DNA of 64,000 nt from Tetramitus jugosus (GCA_937625935.1 OW569348.1:558001-622000); one strand, 5' to 3'; shown: positions 31,405 to 42,700, counted from the first letter of the stretch. Numbers and translations are program-made. The notes: a model not told the origin generated them from the letters alone.

Positions 31405-33096
31405 ATGCATGCTTCTCAATTGCTGATATTTTTGTTGGTGATTTGTATCATCATAGCTGCTCAATGTCTCATTTGTCATGCTTCCCATGTTCGGAGGATT
31501 CCAATGGATGGCATGCTTTCCACCGGCCCCGTTGAATGGAAAGTGTCATCATCATTGTCATCATCCAGTGCATATGTGATTGGAATTGTGACTCACTCTC
31601 CTGTCGTCAATGTGTACAACATGTCGAGCACTAATGTAGTCCAGACACAATTACTCTATCAGGACTGTGTTGTGATAGATAAAGATGAGTTGAGTGCTGC
31701 AAACGACTCAAATGATCGCATACATGTCAAAGTACCGACCTTTATCACTTCTACGCTCTATTTTGATCACGATAAGGATCATATGCCAAAATTGAATGCA
31801 ATGAACAATGGTACAATGATTCTAATGGATGGCCATGTTGTGTTGAGTGAATTGAGTATCATGGACCAGAGTGATCCGTTGTTTGTGGGAACTGTGTGCT
31901 CTGCTTGGATATCGAGAAGCGATGATGACAGTAATGTCAACAATAATGACTTTGGAACGGTTCCTGCACCGTCCTTGATTGTTTCACGTGTGGAAGCCTA
32001 TTTGTACCAAATAGACTGCAGTATCACCTTATGCAAAACGAGTGATGTATTGATGAAAATGTCGTTGGGAACAAGTGTGAAGCGTTATCCGAGAATGGAG
32101 TCTAATCGCCGACTTTTAGCCGCTCTCTTGCCAAGTGGCGGTACTCCATTTCCTAGTAGTACGCTCGCTAGTGGCGATGATGATCCTCGGAGTGATACCT
32201 ATCCTGTACAAATATTCATGCCAAAATCAGTCACTAACCAAACATACTCTAGCACTCAATCACGGCTCGCATTTGTGATGGCGAGAGATGTCTCCTTCTA
32301 TTATGATGATCTGGACCTTTATTTGAATGATGATAGATCGACCACTATTCGCCGTCAAGTGGTGGCTGATACAGCAAAGCAAACGATTGGTTGGCCGTAT
32401 GTTGCCGGTGGAAGGTCGAGCTATGACTCGAGCAACAACGAAGTACAAACCGGTGTAGATATCCATGGTCTTGTCGGATTAATATTCTCAGTTGTGTCCA
32501 TACGGCTTCCACGTACCATTGATTCTATATTTCTCTTCTCCAGCAACATTACTCGTCTAGCCAAAGATCCTTTCCTGCCTGGAGATTTGCTGTTCCTAAA
32601 GAAGCGAAATAACGATCAAATCAGTCACATTATGGTCTACGTGGGTGATGACACCGTCATTGAGACATGCACAAGTTGTAATGTGACAAATGCTTTGCCG
32701 CTCTATGATCGATTGAACATCAAGAAGTCATCCGGTATCCAATGGGGCAGAGTTGTTCTATCAGAGTACAAATTGTTCTGGGGCAGATATGTAGTGGATC
32801 CTACGATTGATACAGACCTGCAGGGTGTGCCCTTGCTTGTCCTTCAGATTGTGCTTTACTCTGTAGCATTCGGCAGTATCGTACTGTTGATATTAGCCCT
32901 TATCCTCAAGCGATTGTTACTCAAAGCCTCCACTTTCAATCGAGTAACAGCAAATGAGGACAAGGGAATTGCTAAAACATTCTTCAACATGTTCAAGGGC
33001 AATGATGATGACTCTGATGATGATCAAGACAGTCATGACGATATAGAATATGAACTGAGAATCAGAGACGATGAAGCAATACCTGCATCTACATAG
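31405..33096 (+). CDS. Membrane-anchored NlpC/P60-fold protein lacking the catalytic Cys
   Basis: 563 residues from the ATG at 31405; the upstream frame runs into tRNA-Pro and starts only at GTG. A signal peptide (LLIFLLVICIIIAAQCLICHAS) is followed by a ~300-residue lumenal part. The NlpC/P60 module begins WPYVAGGRSSYDS and reads TGVDIHGLVGLIF, where family enzymes have G-x-D-C-S-G-L-V: residue 353 is Ile instead of Cys. The catalytic-type His is kept (His408, ISHIMVYVGDD), as is PGDLLFL. A transmembrane helix lies at ~476-502 and an acidic cytosolic tail follows. It is thus a type I membrane protein and probably a pseudoenzyme, perhaps a peptidoglycan or ligand binder; the role is unknown. 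Confidence 0.75.
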   Translation: MHASQLLIFLLVICIIIAAQCLICHASHVRRIPMDGMLSTGPVEWKVSSSLSSSSAYVIGIVTHSPVVNVYNMSSTNVVQTQLLYQDCVVIDKDELSAANDSNDRIHVKVPTFITSTLYFDHDKDHMPKLNAMNNGTMILMDGHVVLSELSIMDQSDPLFVGTVCSAWISRSDDDSNVNNNDFGTVPAPSLIVSRVEAYLYQIDCSITLCKTSDVLMKMSLGTSVKRYPRMESNRRLLAALLPSGGTPFPSSTLASGDDDPRSDTYPVQIFMPKSVTNQTYSSTQSRLAFVMARDVSFYYDDLDLYLNDDRSTTIRRQVVADTAKQTIGWPYVAGGRSSYDSSNNEVQTGVDIHGLVGLIFSVVSIRLPRTIDSIFLFSSNITRLAKDPFLPGDLLFLKKRNNDQISHIMVYVGDDTVIETCTSCNVTNALPLYDRLNIKKSSGIQWGRVVLSEYKLFWGRYVVDPTIDTDLQGVPLLVLQIVLYSVAFGSIVLLILALILKRLLLKASTFNRVTANEDKGIAKTFFNMFKGNDDDSDDDQDSHDDIEYELRIRDDEAIPAST

Positions 33097-33313
33097 CCAC
33101 TGGACGACAGGTCATAGCATTTATCATTATCAGCAATTTGGTCCTCCAAAGCTAACAACTCTGACCATGATTGTATTCAGCGGACAACCAAATCGGCAAG
33201 AGGAGTTTTGCTCGGAGTTCGGAGTTGTATCGGTGAAATTCACGATTGTAACGTGTTTTTCGGTTCAAATTTGCATGTCCAGCAATTCCAACCAAACACA
33301 ACAAAAAACAAAA

Positions 33314-34983
33314 ATGAAATCAATTATTATTGCATTATTGGCTATTTTATGCTTTGCTGCAGCTGTAACTGCTGACTTGCCAGTTCACTGCTTGTTCCAC
33401 CAAATTCGTACGTGCACCTCATTTTTTTTTGCTTTCTTCCGCATTGTCAACTTTTCACTGACTCTTTGTGTGTTTGTGTGTAATTGCTTGATGATTATAG
33501 GTGGAGAATGGACTCTTTCTTTGACCAGAGATGGTGAGAGCAAGGACATTATGGAAGTCTGCACCCTAGAGTCCCCATTGGACGACATTCAACGCAAGGT
33601 TGTTGTCAATCTTGACGTTCCTGATGTCGTGAGAGATCAAAATGGAAAGAACATTGGTCACTGGACATTGATTTATGGTATGTTTGAACTGTATACTGTA
33701 CAACAACAACAACAACAACAACAAGCATGCTTGCTTGACAGAGTGTATAGAGCTAACAAAATAATAATCCTATATCTTATCAATCATATATATATATATA
33801 TATAGACCAAGGATTTGAATTGTCATTTGATGACAGAAAGTTCTTTGCCTTCTTCAACTACACCAAGGAAGGTGATGATGTGACTTCTCACTGCGATCAA
33901 ACCTTTACTGGATGGTATCACACAAGCATTGCCAACTCCAACAACTGGGGTTGCTTCAGAGCTTCCAAGAGCCCATCTTCCCTCGACAACATTATTCCAA
34001 TGAAGACTGTTCACAAGGTTTCATCTACCAAGTCTTCTACTGTCGTCAAGTACTTTAGAAACAACAAGTCAAAGATTGCTCAAATCAACAACTCTAACCT
34101 CGGATGGACCGCAAAGGCCTACCCACAATTCGAAGGAAGAAGCGTTGCTGACATGCAAAGAATGGCTGGTGCACAAAAGGTGAACCATGCCAATCACTCT
34201 GCCATGAAGAGCTATGCAAAGCTCATGAGCTCAATTGACAAGCAAGCAACTCGTGCTGCTGTGACTGTTGACCTTCCAAAGCAATTTGACTGGAGAAACG
34301 TTTCTGGTGTCAACTATGTTTCCCCTGTGCGCAACCAAGGCAGCTGTGGCAGTTGCTATGCTTTTGCTACCGTGGGTATGTTTGAAGCTAGAGTCAGAAT
34401 TCAATCCAAGAATCAACAACAACCAATCTTCTCCCCTCAAGACATTGTCTCCTGCAGCTTGTACTCCCAGGGATGTGACGGTGGTTTCCCATTCTTGATT
34501 GCCAAGTATGCTGAAGACTTTGGTTTGACTCCTGAGAATTGCGATCCATATATTGGTGAGGACTCCAAGTGCTCCAACACTTGCCCAGCCACCACCACTA
34601 GACTCTATGCCAACCAATATCAATATGTTGGTGGATACTATGGTGCAACCAATGAACAAAACATGATGGAAGAAGTTTACAAGAATGGACCTGTTGCTAT
34701 CGCTTTCCAAGTCTACAATGATTTCTTCAACTATCACGGTGGTGTCTACAAGCACGGTAATGCCCTCAAGACTGACCCAGAAGAGCCTGGTTTCGAAGAG
34801 ACCAATCACGCTGTTCTTTTGGTTGGTTGGGGAGAGACTGAACAAGGCGTCAAGTACTGGATCGTCAAGAACAGTTGGGGAAGTGACTGGGGTGTCAATG
34901 GATACTTCATGATTGTCAGAGGTATTGACAATTGTGCAGTTGAGAGCTTGGCTGTTGCCGCTCATCCTCTTGCTTTCGCTTAA
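33314..34983 (+). CDS. Cathepsin C (dipeptidyl peptidase I)-like cysteine protease
   Basis: Three exons, 33314-33407, 33501-33677 and 33806-34983, give 482 residues. A signal peptide (IIIALLAILCFAAAVTA) precedes the exclusion domain (~21-150: RGEWTLSLTRDG, HWTLIYDQGFELSF), which in cathepsin C blocks the far end of the cleft so that dipeptides are removed. After a propeptide, the papain domain starts at PKQFDWRNVSG. Catalytic Cys274 (GSCGSCYAFA), His425 (TNHAVLLVGWG) and Asn446 (KNSWGSDWG) are all present. It should act in lysosomes or be secreted. Codon choice here (many AAG, CTC, GTC) suggests high expression. Confidence 0.93.
33701..33724 (+). repeat. (CAA)8 in cathepsin C intron 2
   Basis: Eight uninterrupted CAA units inside the 128-nt intron 33678-33805. 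Confidence 0.95.
33786..33804 (+). repeat. (AT)n tract ending at the splice acceptor
   Basis: Nineteen nt of alternating A and T run straight into the AG acceptor at 33804-33805, where a pyrimidine tract would be expected. Confidence 0.9.
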
Positions 34984-35043
34984 TTAAGTAAAGTTTAGGT
35001 ACTTTTCTATGAATTGAAAACGTTGTTGGCATATCTTTTTATT

Positions 35044-38000
35044 TTACAGTTGACTGTCCAAATCCATGAGTAACAATTGACGCACGTCAATGTCGTCCTT
35101 GTCGATCTTCGAGCCCTTGTACACCATGGATTGAATGTCCATCTTGAGTCCTGCAATCTGCAGAATACGCTCCTCTACAGTATTCTTGTTCACTAATCGC
35201 ATAACGGTTACCTTTCTCTTTTGACCAATACGATGAACTCTATCCATCGCTTGCGAGTCTAACGTCGGATTCCAATCACAATCATAGAAGATGACATGAT
35301 TCGCCCGTGTTAAATTGATACCAATACCACCAGCTCTTGTTGATAGCAGGAAAATGAATGTTCGATCCTCGGTGCTTTGGAACTTTTGTACAAAACCTTC
35401 TCTGACTTGAACGGGCGTACTGCCATCCATTCTCATAAAGCTATAATTTTTCATTGTACAATATGTCTCCAATAAGTCAAGCATACGAGTCATCTGACAG
35501 AATATGAGTACTTTGTTTGGTAGTCTGTTCTCTGGTTCTGGATCAATACGCAACTGATTCAAAATTCCATCCAGCAACCTCATCTTTGAGCATTGAGCCA
35601 CGAAGTTCCACACTTCTGGATGCCTTAATATGTTCCTATGTTCAACGAACACAGGCCTTAGTAGAGCTTGCTGTTGGAGAGAGTGTCTAATAACTGAGCA
35701 ATTCTCTTCGATTGGTGGTGATGCGACTTTAGCTGATACCAGCTCATGCACTCTGGGCGTGTATCGTAAACTCACACGCTCAACTAGTTCTTCCCTCATA
35801 TCATTTAAAATATCACCTTTCAATTCACGGTTAATGAATGAAACTGTGTTCACTGGGACGGTATAAGGCAACTCACGTGCAGCCTCTCTACAAAAACGAT
35901 TGCTCATAATTGGACCGGACTCAGCCATCATTTCCCAGTATATGACACTGGGTAGTTCGAACTTGATCGGATTACGCATCGAAGGCATAACCAATGGGTC
36001 AGACTCGCGGAATGGCAATGGCTCCTTGAATATGTATGGACTGGAGAAGTCCAAGCCACGAATTTGATGATTGGAAGCAATGTCAATAAATTGAGGCGGT
36101 ATCTCCTTCTCACCGTCGAGGAACAGGTAGGGATGATTACAAATCTTCCTCAGCTGCATGACTGTGTTGAATAGAGCACGTGTATTATTCTTCTTGTTCA
36201 AAGATTTTCTGTGACTCACAACCGTGTTTCTAATATCAATATACGCCTCTTTTTGTTGCTTGTTCACCTCACAGTGTAGAACCATTTCTTCTTTTGGTGC
36301 CAATTCACTCTCTACTTCAGTCTTCAAACGTCTAAGCATAAATGGTCTCAAAATCATATGCAATCTCTGTAGTTGCATCTCATCCAATTCGACCTTGTTC
36401 AAATTCTTCTTCTTTCCCTTGACACCTTCAGGTGTGAACCACTCTTCAAATTCATTCCTGTTGTCGAACAGTTTGGGCATGACAAAATGCAAAAGAGCCC
36501 AAAGTTCACCTAGATGGTTCTGAATGGGTGTACCTGTGAGCAACATTCTACCACGAACATCCAACTCGAGCAAGCGCTTCCATCTGACACTCTCACTCGA
36601 TTTAATCGCATGAGCCTCATCCAAAACCAAGAAGTGGAATTTGTGTTTGGACATGGTCTTAAAATCTTCAATAATCATACCATAGCTCGACAATATTACA
36701 TTGTATTCGTCATCCTTGATGCCAGCACGTAAAACCTTACGCTGCTGTGTACCGCCCCAATAAGGTAAAACCTTGAGCTGTGGACTAAACTTTGAAAATT
36801 CGGACAACCAATTATGCAGTGTCGTTGTCGGCGTAATGATCAAGAATGGATACTTGGGCTTATGTACATTGTTAATATAGGTCAGAAAGGCAATAGTTTG
36901 CACTGTCTTTCCGAGACCCATCTCATCACACAGCATACCATTGATACCCTGATCGTACAAGTTGACCAACCAATTCAAGGCTTGGAATTGATACTTTTTC
37001 AGCTTACCATGGAATCCTTTCGGCTCCGTAACAATCTCAGACGACGTTGTCTGATATTCATCGACTACGGAGGAGTTATCAGAAAAGTGATCCAAGCGCT
37101 CGCGCTCTGCACTGCTCGCTTTCAAGGCACGTTGTTTTGCACTTTCAAACTCGTCATCCTGCAACTCCTGTACAACCAATTCATTCTTGTCCACTGATCC
37201 ATCTGCCCCCGTATTCTTCTTGGCCATAAAGTGAGAGTACAACTCTGTTTGAGTCAACAAGAAGTTGAGTTTTCTGTCTTGTCGTTCCTTTTCGCGTCTC
37301 TCGGCCTCGTCACGAGAGGCCTTCTTCACACGTTCCACTTGTGCCTTCTCATGCTTTTTCCAAAATGCTTCAATCTCTGTCGCAATAGTCGCATTGATCG
37401 CTGCCTTCCCTGCACGAGATTTTCTCTGTTGTTGAGTTCGGCTACACAGCTCCATGATACGCTTCTGTGCCTGGAGAGCCAAGTTGAGACACATTTCTCT
37501 CCTCCTTCTACTCTTTTGAAATTGATCCTTGGTTGACTTGGGAGCACTCTTTGCTCGTGCTCTTCGATTGGCAGCAATTTGCTCTTGTCTCTGTCTACGC
37601 AGTGATTCCTCTGCATCGTGCAACTCCTTGGACAACAATTGTTGTTCCTGTTTATAGTTGATGAGAAATTGAGGAATAGATGGTCTTTCCATTCTTGCCT
37701 GTTGATAACTAAAAGACATGACATCGCCAAACAGTCGGTTCAATCGATCATCATTGTTCTGATACAGCTGTGATTGATCATATCTCATGTGATAACAGTC
37801 TTCTTCCAACCATGAGGAGGATGTAGATGATGTTAATGATGAAATGCGCCTGCGCTTCGATCCATCTACACCTCTCTTCCTATATTGACAAATAATGACA
37901 CTGGGTATGGTGCTTGATTGCTGTTGTTGTTGCTGTTCCATCAGCTTCTCCTCCTTTTCCAAATACTTGTCAAACTTTGAATTCACAAATTCATGTTCAT

Positions 38001-38601
38001 ACATTTCCTCTAGTATTGAGATGTTGTTTCCATTGTGAAAAACATGGTTATCACCATTGGTCAACAACCCATTCCCATTCTTACTATTATAGTTTTTGTT
38101 GTAGTCATCATCATCATCCGATTCTTCATCTTCTTCTTCATCTTCTTCAATGTCATCATCAGCACATAATTTCAACTGTTCTAACACTCCGAATGGGTTC
38201 CATATGCTTGATGCTGTTGTTGTTGTTGTTATCGCTTGTTGTGCATCCATCATCATCACAGCAGCAGCACTAGTGGTACTGTATTCATCATCACCACTAC
38301 CACTACCACTAGAACCAGAACCATTGGTATGATGATCATCATTACCAGTGTGGTGATGATGTGATTGCTGTTGTTGTTGAAGATGATAGTGATCTTGAAT
38401 GGTTGAAGCAGCGTTCACAAGAGCAGTGTATGACTCAAAAATGTAAGCTTGTTGCTCTTTTCGTGGTCTACCACATGATTCTCTCTTCCGTTTGTGTGAT
38501 GATGATGATTGTGCACCTGTTGTGGTAGAGGTTGTCGTAGTCGTAGTAGAGCTACTGCTACTTCGTCTCTTGTTGGTCGAAGTAGTCGTTGAGGTAGTCA
38601 T
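35044..38601 (-). CDS. INO80: INO80-type Snf2 chromatin-remodelling ATPase
   Basis: 1185 residues from the first ATG (38601; the longer frame begins with TTG). The N-terminal ~330 residues are low complexity with acidic runs. The DBINO domain (~365-470) reads CLNLALQAQKRIMEL and IEAFWKKHEKAQVERVKKAS, which separates INO80 from other Snf2 ATPases. The helicase core follows: motif I CDEMGLGKTVQT, motif II LDEAHAIK, motif III LLTGTPIQN. The second lobe includes KVLIFCQMTRMLDLLE, STRAGGIGINL and DRVHRIGQKRKV. The INO80 complex slides nucleosomes and exchanges H2A.Z. The protein is shorter than the human (1556) or yeast (1489) form, mainly at the termini. Confidence 0.95.
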   Translation of the reverse strand: MTTSTTTSTNKRRSSSSSTTTTTTSTTTGAQSSSSHKRKRESCGRPRKEQQAYIFESYTALVNAASTIQDHYHLQQQQQSHHHHTGNDDHHTNGSGSSGSGSGDDEYSTTSAAAVMMMDAQQAITTTTTASSIWNPFGVLEQLKLCADDDIEEDEEEDEESDDDDDYNKNYNSKNGNGLLTNGDNHVFHNGNNISILEEMYEHEFVNSKFDKYLEKEEKLMEQQQQQQSSTIPSVIICQYRKRGVDGSKRRRISSLTSSTSSSWLEEDCYHMRYDQSQLYQNNDDRLNRLFGDVMSFSYQQARMERPSIPQFLINYKQEQQLLSKELHDAEESLRRQRQEQIAANRRARAKSAPKSTKDQFQKSRRRREMCLNLALQAQKRIMELCSRTQQQRKSRAGKAAINATIATEIEAFWKKHEKAQVERVKKASRDEAERREKERQDRKLNFLLTQTELYSHFMAKKNTGADGSVDKNELVVQELQDDEFESAKQRALKASSAERERLDHFSDNSSVVDEYQTTSSEIVTEPKGFHGKLKKYQFQALNWLVNLYDQGINGMLCDEMGLGKTVQTIAFLTYINNVHKPKYPFLIITPTTTLHNWLSEFSKFSPQLKVLPYWGGTQQRKVLRAGIKDDEYNVILSSYGMIIEDFKTMSKHKFHFLVLDEAHAIKSSESVRWKRLLELDVRGRMLLTGTPIQNHLGELWALLHFVMPKLFDNRNEFEEWFTPEGVKGKKKNLNKVELDEMQLQRLHMILRPFMLRRLKTEVESELAPKEEMVLHCEVNKQQKEAYIDIRNTVVSHRKSLNKKNNTRALFNTVMQLRKICNHPYLFLDGEKEIPPQFIDIASNHQIRGLDFSSPYIFKEPLPFRESDPLVMPSMRNPIKFELPSVIYWEMMAESGPIMSNRFCREAARELPYTVPVNTVSFINRELKGDILNDMREELVERVSLRYTPRVHELVSAKVASPPIEENCSVIRHSLQQQALLRPVFVEHRNILRHPEVWNFVAQCSKMRLLDGILNQLRIDPEPENRLPNKVLIFCQMTRMLDLLETYCTMKNYSFMRMDGSTPVQVREGFVQKFQSTEDRTFIFLLSTRAGGIGINLTRANHVIFYDCDWNPTLDSQAMDRVHRIGQKRKVTVMRLVNKNTVEERILQIAGLKMDIQSMVYKGSKIDKDDIDVRQLLLMDLDSQL

Positions 38602-39027
38602 TAATAATGTGTCTTTGTGTTTTTGTGATTTGTTGACGTGTGTTTGAAGCGATTGGAAGGTGGAAATTTTCTTCAAGTGCGAGGCATACAAATCACAAGA
38701 AAAAAAGCTACACGACCATCCATGCGTGAAGTCTTGGTCATGATAAAGCCAGATCCTTCATGTCGAAAACCAATGTTTTTTGCCCACCGCCAAAACTACG
38801 AGCATTTTCCCGGTTGAATATTGTCCGATAGATATTCATACAACCGAAGCAAACGTAAACAAAAATGAAAACATTTCCTTTTCGTCCACAAATGGATCAT
38901 TGTAATCTTGAGATAGAAGGGTATTTATATGTAAGGATCGGTTGTTTAACAAGTTAAAAGGTTGAACTATGCCTTTGACATTATCAAAACAAAACAACGT
39001 AAGCACTTTAGACAACAAATAGAAAGT
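38602..39027. other. Divergent intergenic region, INO80 / Hint gene
   Basis: 426 nt. It holds both promoters. A short ATG frame at 38864 (about 31 codons) could belong to an upstream exon of the Hint gene, but no GT-AG pair I tried joins it in the Hint frame without a stop. Confidence 0.5.
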
Positions 39028-39672
39028 ATGGGAGGCTGGATATCAATCAATCTTCCATTATGTTTTCCTGGGGATGCTCAGGTACAATTAAAGAACGGAC
39101 AACCAAAGAGAATGGATCAACTGCAATTGGGAGACCAAGTGCTCGTTGCAAGGAAGGACGGATCATTGTGCTATGACTCAGTGTATTCGTTCATTCACAG
39201 AGAAGAGAACACTTCTGCTACCTATAGAGAAATTTATGCCAGTGATCTCAAGATTACTCTATCGGACTATCATTTGATTTATAGAGTGTCTGCTCAGACA
39301 GAGAAGGGCTATGAGGTCGTACCGGCTCAGGAGATTAAGCTCAATGACCAACTATTCCTAGTCCGGAATGGTAGAGTTCTTTCTCAGCATGTCACCCACA
39401 TTGTTGATGAGGTATCGAAGGTCGGAGTCTATGCACCAGTGACATTCAATGGTTCTATTGTGGTTGATGGAGTAGTGGCTTCATGCTATGCTCAATATGA
39501 TAAGATCAAGAGCCAAAGGGTTGCTCATGCGGTGATGATGCCTCTGAGAATGAGAGCGAAGATGAGAACAACCCCTCTAGAACAAACCGAGATGGGAGAA
39601 GGTTGGAACAGGTATTGCTTGGTCTTGGGAAAGGGAGTATATCCTGTGTACAAATTAATTAGCTCAAGTTAA
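39028..39672 (+). CDS. Free-standing Hedgehog-type Hint (Hog) domain protein
   Basis: 214 residues from the first in-frame ATG (39028); the frame continues upstream to a TTG. Only 11 residues precede the domain. It starts at Cys12 in LPLCFPGDAQVQL, the position of the autoprocessing nucleophile, and continues GDQVLVARKDGSLCYDSVYSF. His82 in ITLSDYHLIYRV occupies the block-B His position; Ser79 replaces the usual Thr. The block ending VYAPVTFNGSIVVDGVVASCYA is strikingly like the end of the Hedgehog Hint module (YAPLT...G...ASCYA). No signal peptide or secreted 'hedge' domain is present. A ~55-residue basic tail follows, ending near VYKLISSS. Possible roles are self-cleavage or a decayed module of a larger protein. 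Confidence 0.85.
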   Translation: MGGWISINLPLCFPGDAQVQLKNGQPKRMDQLQLGDQVLVARKDGSLCYDSVYSFIHREENTSATYREIYASDLKITLSDYHLIYRVSAQTEKGYEVVPAQEIKLNDQLFLVRNGRVLSQHVTHIVDEVSKVGVYAPVTFNGSIVVDGVVASCYAQYDKIKSQRVAHAVMMPLRMRAKMRTTPLEQTEMGEGWNRYCLVLGKGVYPVYKLISSS

Positions 39673-39729
39673 CCAATACTTGAACATTTTTAACGAATTG
39701 TAAATACACCACACATCTTGTAAATTACT

Positions 39730-42700
39730 TCATAGTCTGTTCTCTTGCATCTTTTCGAGCAACTTATTGTACCCGCTACTGATGGTATTGGTGATATCTT
39801 TGATCTCTCGTGATATCACAGCTTGACTATCAGAGCATTGAAATAGATTCACGACCTTCAAACAATACGCCATCCATTGTTCAGCCTTGTCTAATCTCTG
39901 GAGTTTGAAAAAGTAAACACTGTTGTTCCATGCTTTGGTAATCAACAGTCTCAACAACTTTGCCACACTTTCATTCTCGTCATATTCTTGACTATAATGC
40001 GTACTGAGAACTGAATAGAGCGATTCAAATGGCGAGTAAGAATCTTCTCTCAATTTACATCCATCAATCCACAATCGATGATAATTGATGATCGATTTGA
40101 GATCGATACTTTTGCTCTCGATACCTTTCTGTATACAATATCTCAGCACATCATTAGCCAACTCCGTATACATCGAGCAGGAACAATTCTCACTACTAAT
40201 CATGTAAGCAAACAAGCGAAAGAGTTTCAAGTCTGCAGTAGGTTCTGACCTAGCTTCTTCCAACACCTTCCCTAGCTCTTTTGGATCCAATTTCAGCATT
40301 ATTTTGCACTGGTATTCGCAGAGTAGCACGAGAGGAATTGATTTATCCTCTTCAATTTTTCGAAGTTTTTCTAATCTATCGTACTCATTGTCGTTCGATG
40401 CAGATTCTTCAGACACCATCCTTCTCTTGATCTCCTTGATCTTTTCAGAGTATTGCTTGCACATACTGATCTCTTGGACAGTGAGCTCCAGTTTTTGGAT
40501 TGATTCTTGGACTTCGAACTTTGCGTGGAGATCTTGAGAAATCTTAAGAAGGCAGAATACTCTAATCAACATACAATTTCTCTGTGTTTCGAGAATCTTC
40601 AATGAAAATTGTCTGTATCGTGCGAAGTCTGTTGTGAATTTAAGAAGTATGTATGCTCTTTCCCAATCTTGATTCTGTTTTCCATACATTAGGGCAGTGT
40701 TCCATGCTAGAACATAAAACCATTCTATCTCTTCGTCAAAGTTCTTCCTGAAAATTTCTTTCACTCCGAGAGCGTACAACATTTCCATCATTGTTCTTAG
40801 GTAATGAATTAGCTTATCTACCTCTCCCAATTGTTTGCACAATAGACATATGTTTCGAAGTATTAGCCCTTTATCCTTAGGATCAATGTTAGACTTGGTG
40901 GTCAACAAGGTTTCCAAGGCCTCAAGTGCAATCAGATCACACCCAACTTCGTGAGCGTCATGAGCTGCCAAAGCAAAAACTCCTGCTTGAAAGTTCTCCG
41001 CATCGACCATCTTCTTCAGATAGAGACTCGCTTTCGTTACATCTTTCATCTGGATGAATATTTTGAAGAACTCATACATCGTTTGCTGGGAATTGGGATC
41101 CAACGCTTCAACATCGCTGGCAACCATTTCTGCTTCTTGAGGTCTCTTCAGATTCAGATAACATCGGGACATAAATCTCAGGATTTTTGCTCTATTGAAC
41201 GAATCATCAGTAGGCAGGAGTTTGATAGAGTATTGAAACCAAATGAGAGAGTCCTCATAACATTTCTCTTCATAGAGTGTGACAGCTTGATTCCAAACGA
41301 GGATATGGAAATCTTTCAACATCTCATTGTTCAATATGATGGAGTTTTGGGATATATTTGTTATCACGAGTTCGAGTACATGCTTGGCTCTATGTAGTCC
41401 ATTGTCAGAATCACCACGTAGAAGATATTCCACGTAAGCGAGTGTTACCATCTGGTTTCTATCATCTCCAGAGCCTGAATAGAGGTCTAAGAGTTTCTGG
41501 TATGCTTGCTCTACGAGTACGTGAACCTTGTACTGCGATGCCATTTGGCACAGGGACAGAGATATGTTCACTGGTGTTTCAGCAGAGTTGATTGCTTCCA
41601 TTACTACAGTGATTGCTTCCGTTTCTCTATTCATCAGAAAAAAAATCTTTGCTAAGATGTAGAGTCCAGAATGATTCTTACACTTTTCGTTTGCCATTTG
41701 ACAGCACGTTAGGGCATTTTCAAAGTTTTGAAGTTCGAGGTAGCAACTTGACATTAATCTCAGTACTCTAGCATGTCGAGAAGTATCTGTAGTGCAGTGC
41801 TCAAGTATTTCAAGTGACTCCCGTAACCAATCAATTGCATTCTGGAAGTCATTATGCTCATGCAGATCGACAGCAAAATTAAAAGCAAGAAGACCAAGCC
41901 GGTTCATTTCGCTAGACGCCAACTTTCGAATCAAGCCTTTGGATTCTCTGCATAAACTGAGAGCCACTTCTTTCGCACCACATCTCCACAACTGAAACAC
42001 AATATCATCAGATAAACAATGAATACAATACCATCATTGACAACAAACAATCAAAGAAGCGGACAGAAGGCATACATTTTCTATTCTACAAATAGTAGTG
42101 TTCACCATTGCTCGATACTCTTCTTGTGTTACGACTGAATCTGAAGACTCATTTTTCATTACCTTGTCAATGTACTATGAACGTGTGAAATAAAACCTTT
42201 GTAAGTAAACGAACCGATGTGAGAGCGCCAACAACAACAAAAGACTTGTCTTACCATCATGGCATGTTTGAATGCTTGTTCAGCCTTCTCATACTCTCCA
42301 ACCATTCCCCACTCTCTACCTATTCTGCACAATAGCTCTGCTACTTTAATATTCCTTTTCACTCCATGATTCACATAATCATCAGCTTCCAACCATCCAA
42401 TAGTGATCAAATCACATGCCAAAACTCTTAACTGGATCATCATCAAGGTGTGTGGAAGTGCGGATGAAACCACAGTGGAATTCGACGAGGAATACTTGAC
42501 ACAAGCATTCCAACATAGGCCACCGCTCTTCTTGAGAGTGTCTCTATGAAGCTTCTTGTGAGTCAGTAGAGCTGACAGGGGAGAATTCATGAGTGAGTCA
42601 ACAAGTGATCTCATGATTGAAAACTTTTCTTGCAGGATCTTTTGGCATTCTTCACTGTGAACAACTGCACGATCAAGCTTTGTGGAAAAGTCTAAAGAGA

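Noticed and set aside
34231..34965. 244-codon minus frame inside cathepsin C
   Set aside because: Exactly antisense to a protein with clear catalytic residues; codon-bias shadow.
35044..38691. Extended N-terminus of INO80 to 38691
   Set aside because: The extension starts at TTG; first ATG is 38601. The same reasoning shortened the starts of the TPR, Trx-RGS, DTWD1, 480-aa and PAF1 genes.
38864..38962. Upstream coding exon for the Hint gene
   Set aside because: GTAAGG and GTAATC donors were tried with the available AGs; none joins in the Hint frame without a stop.
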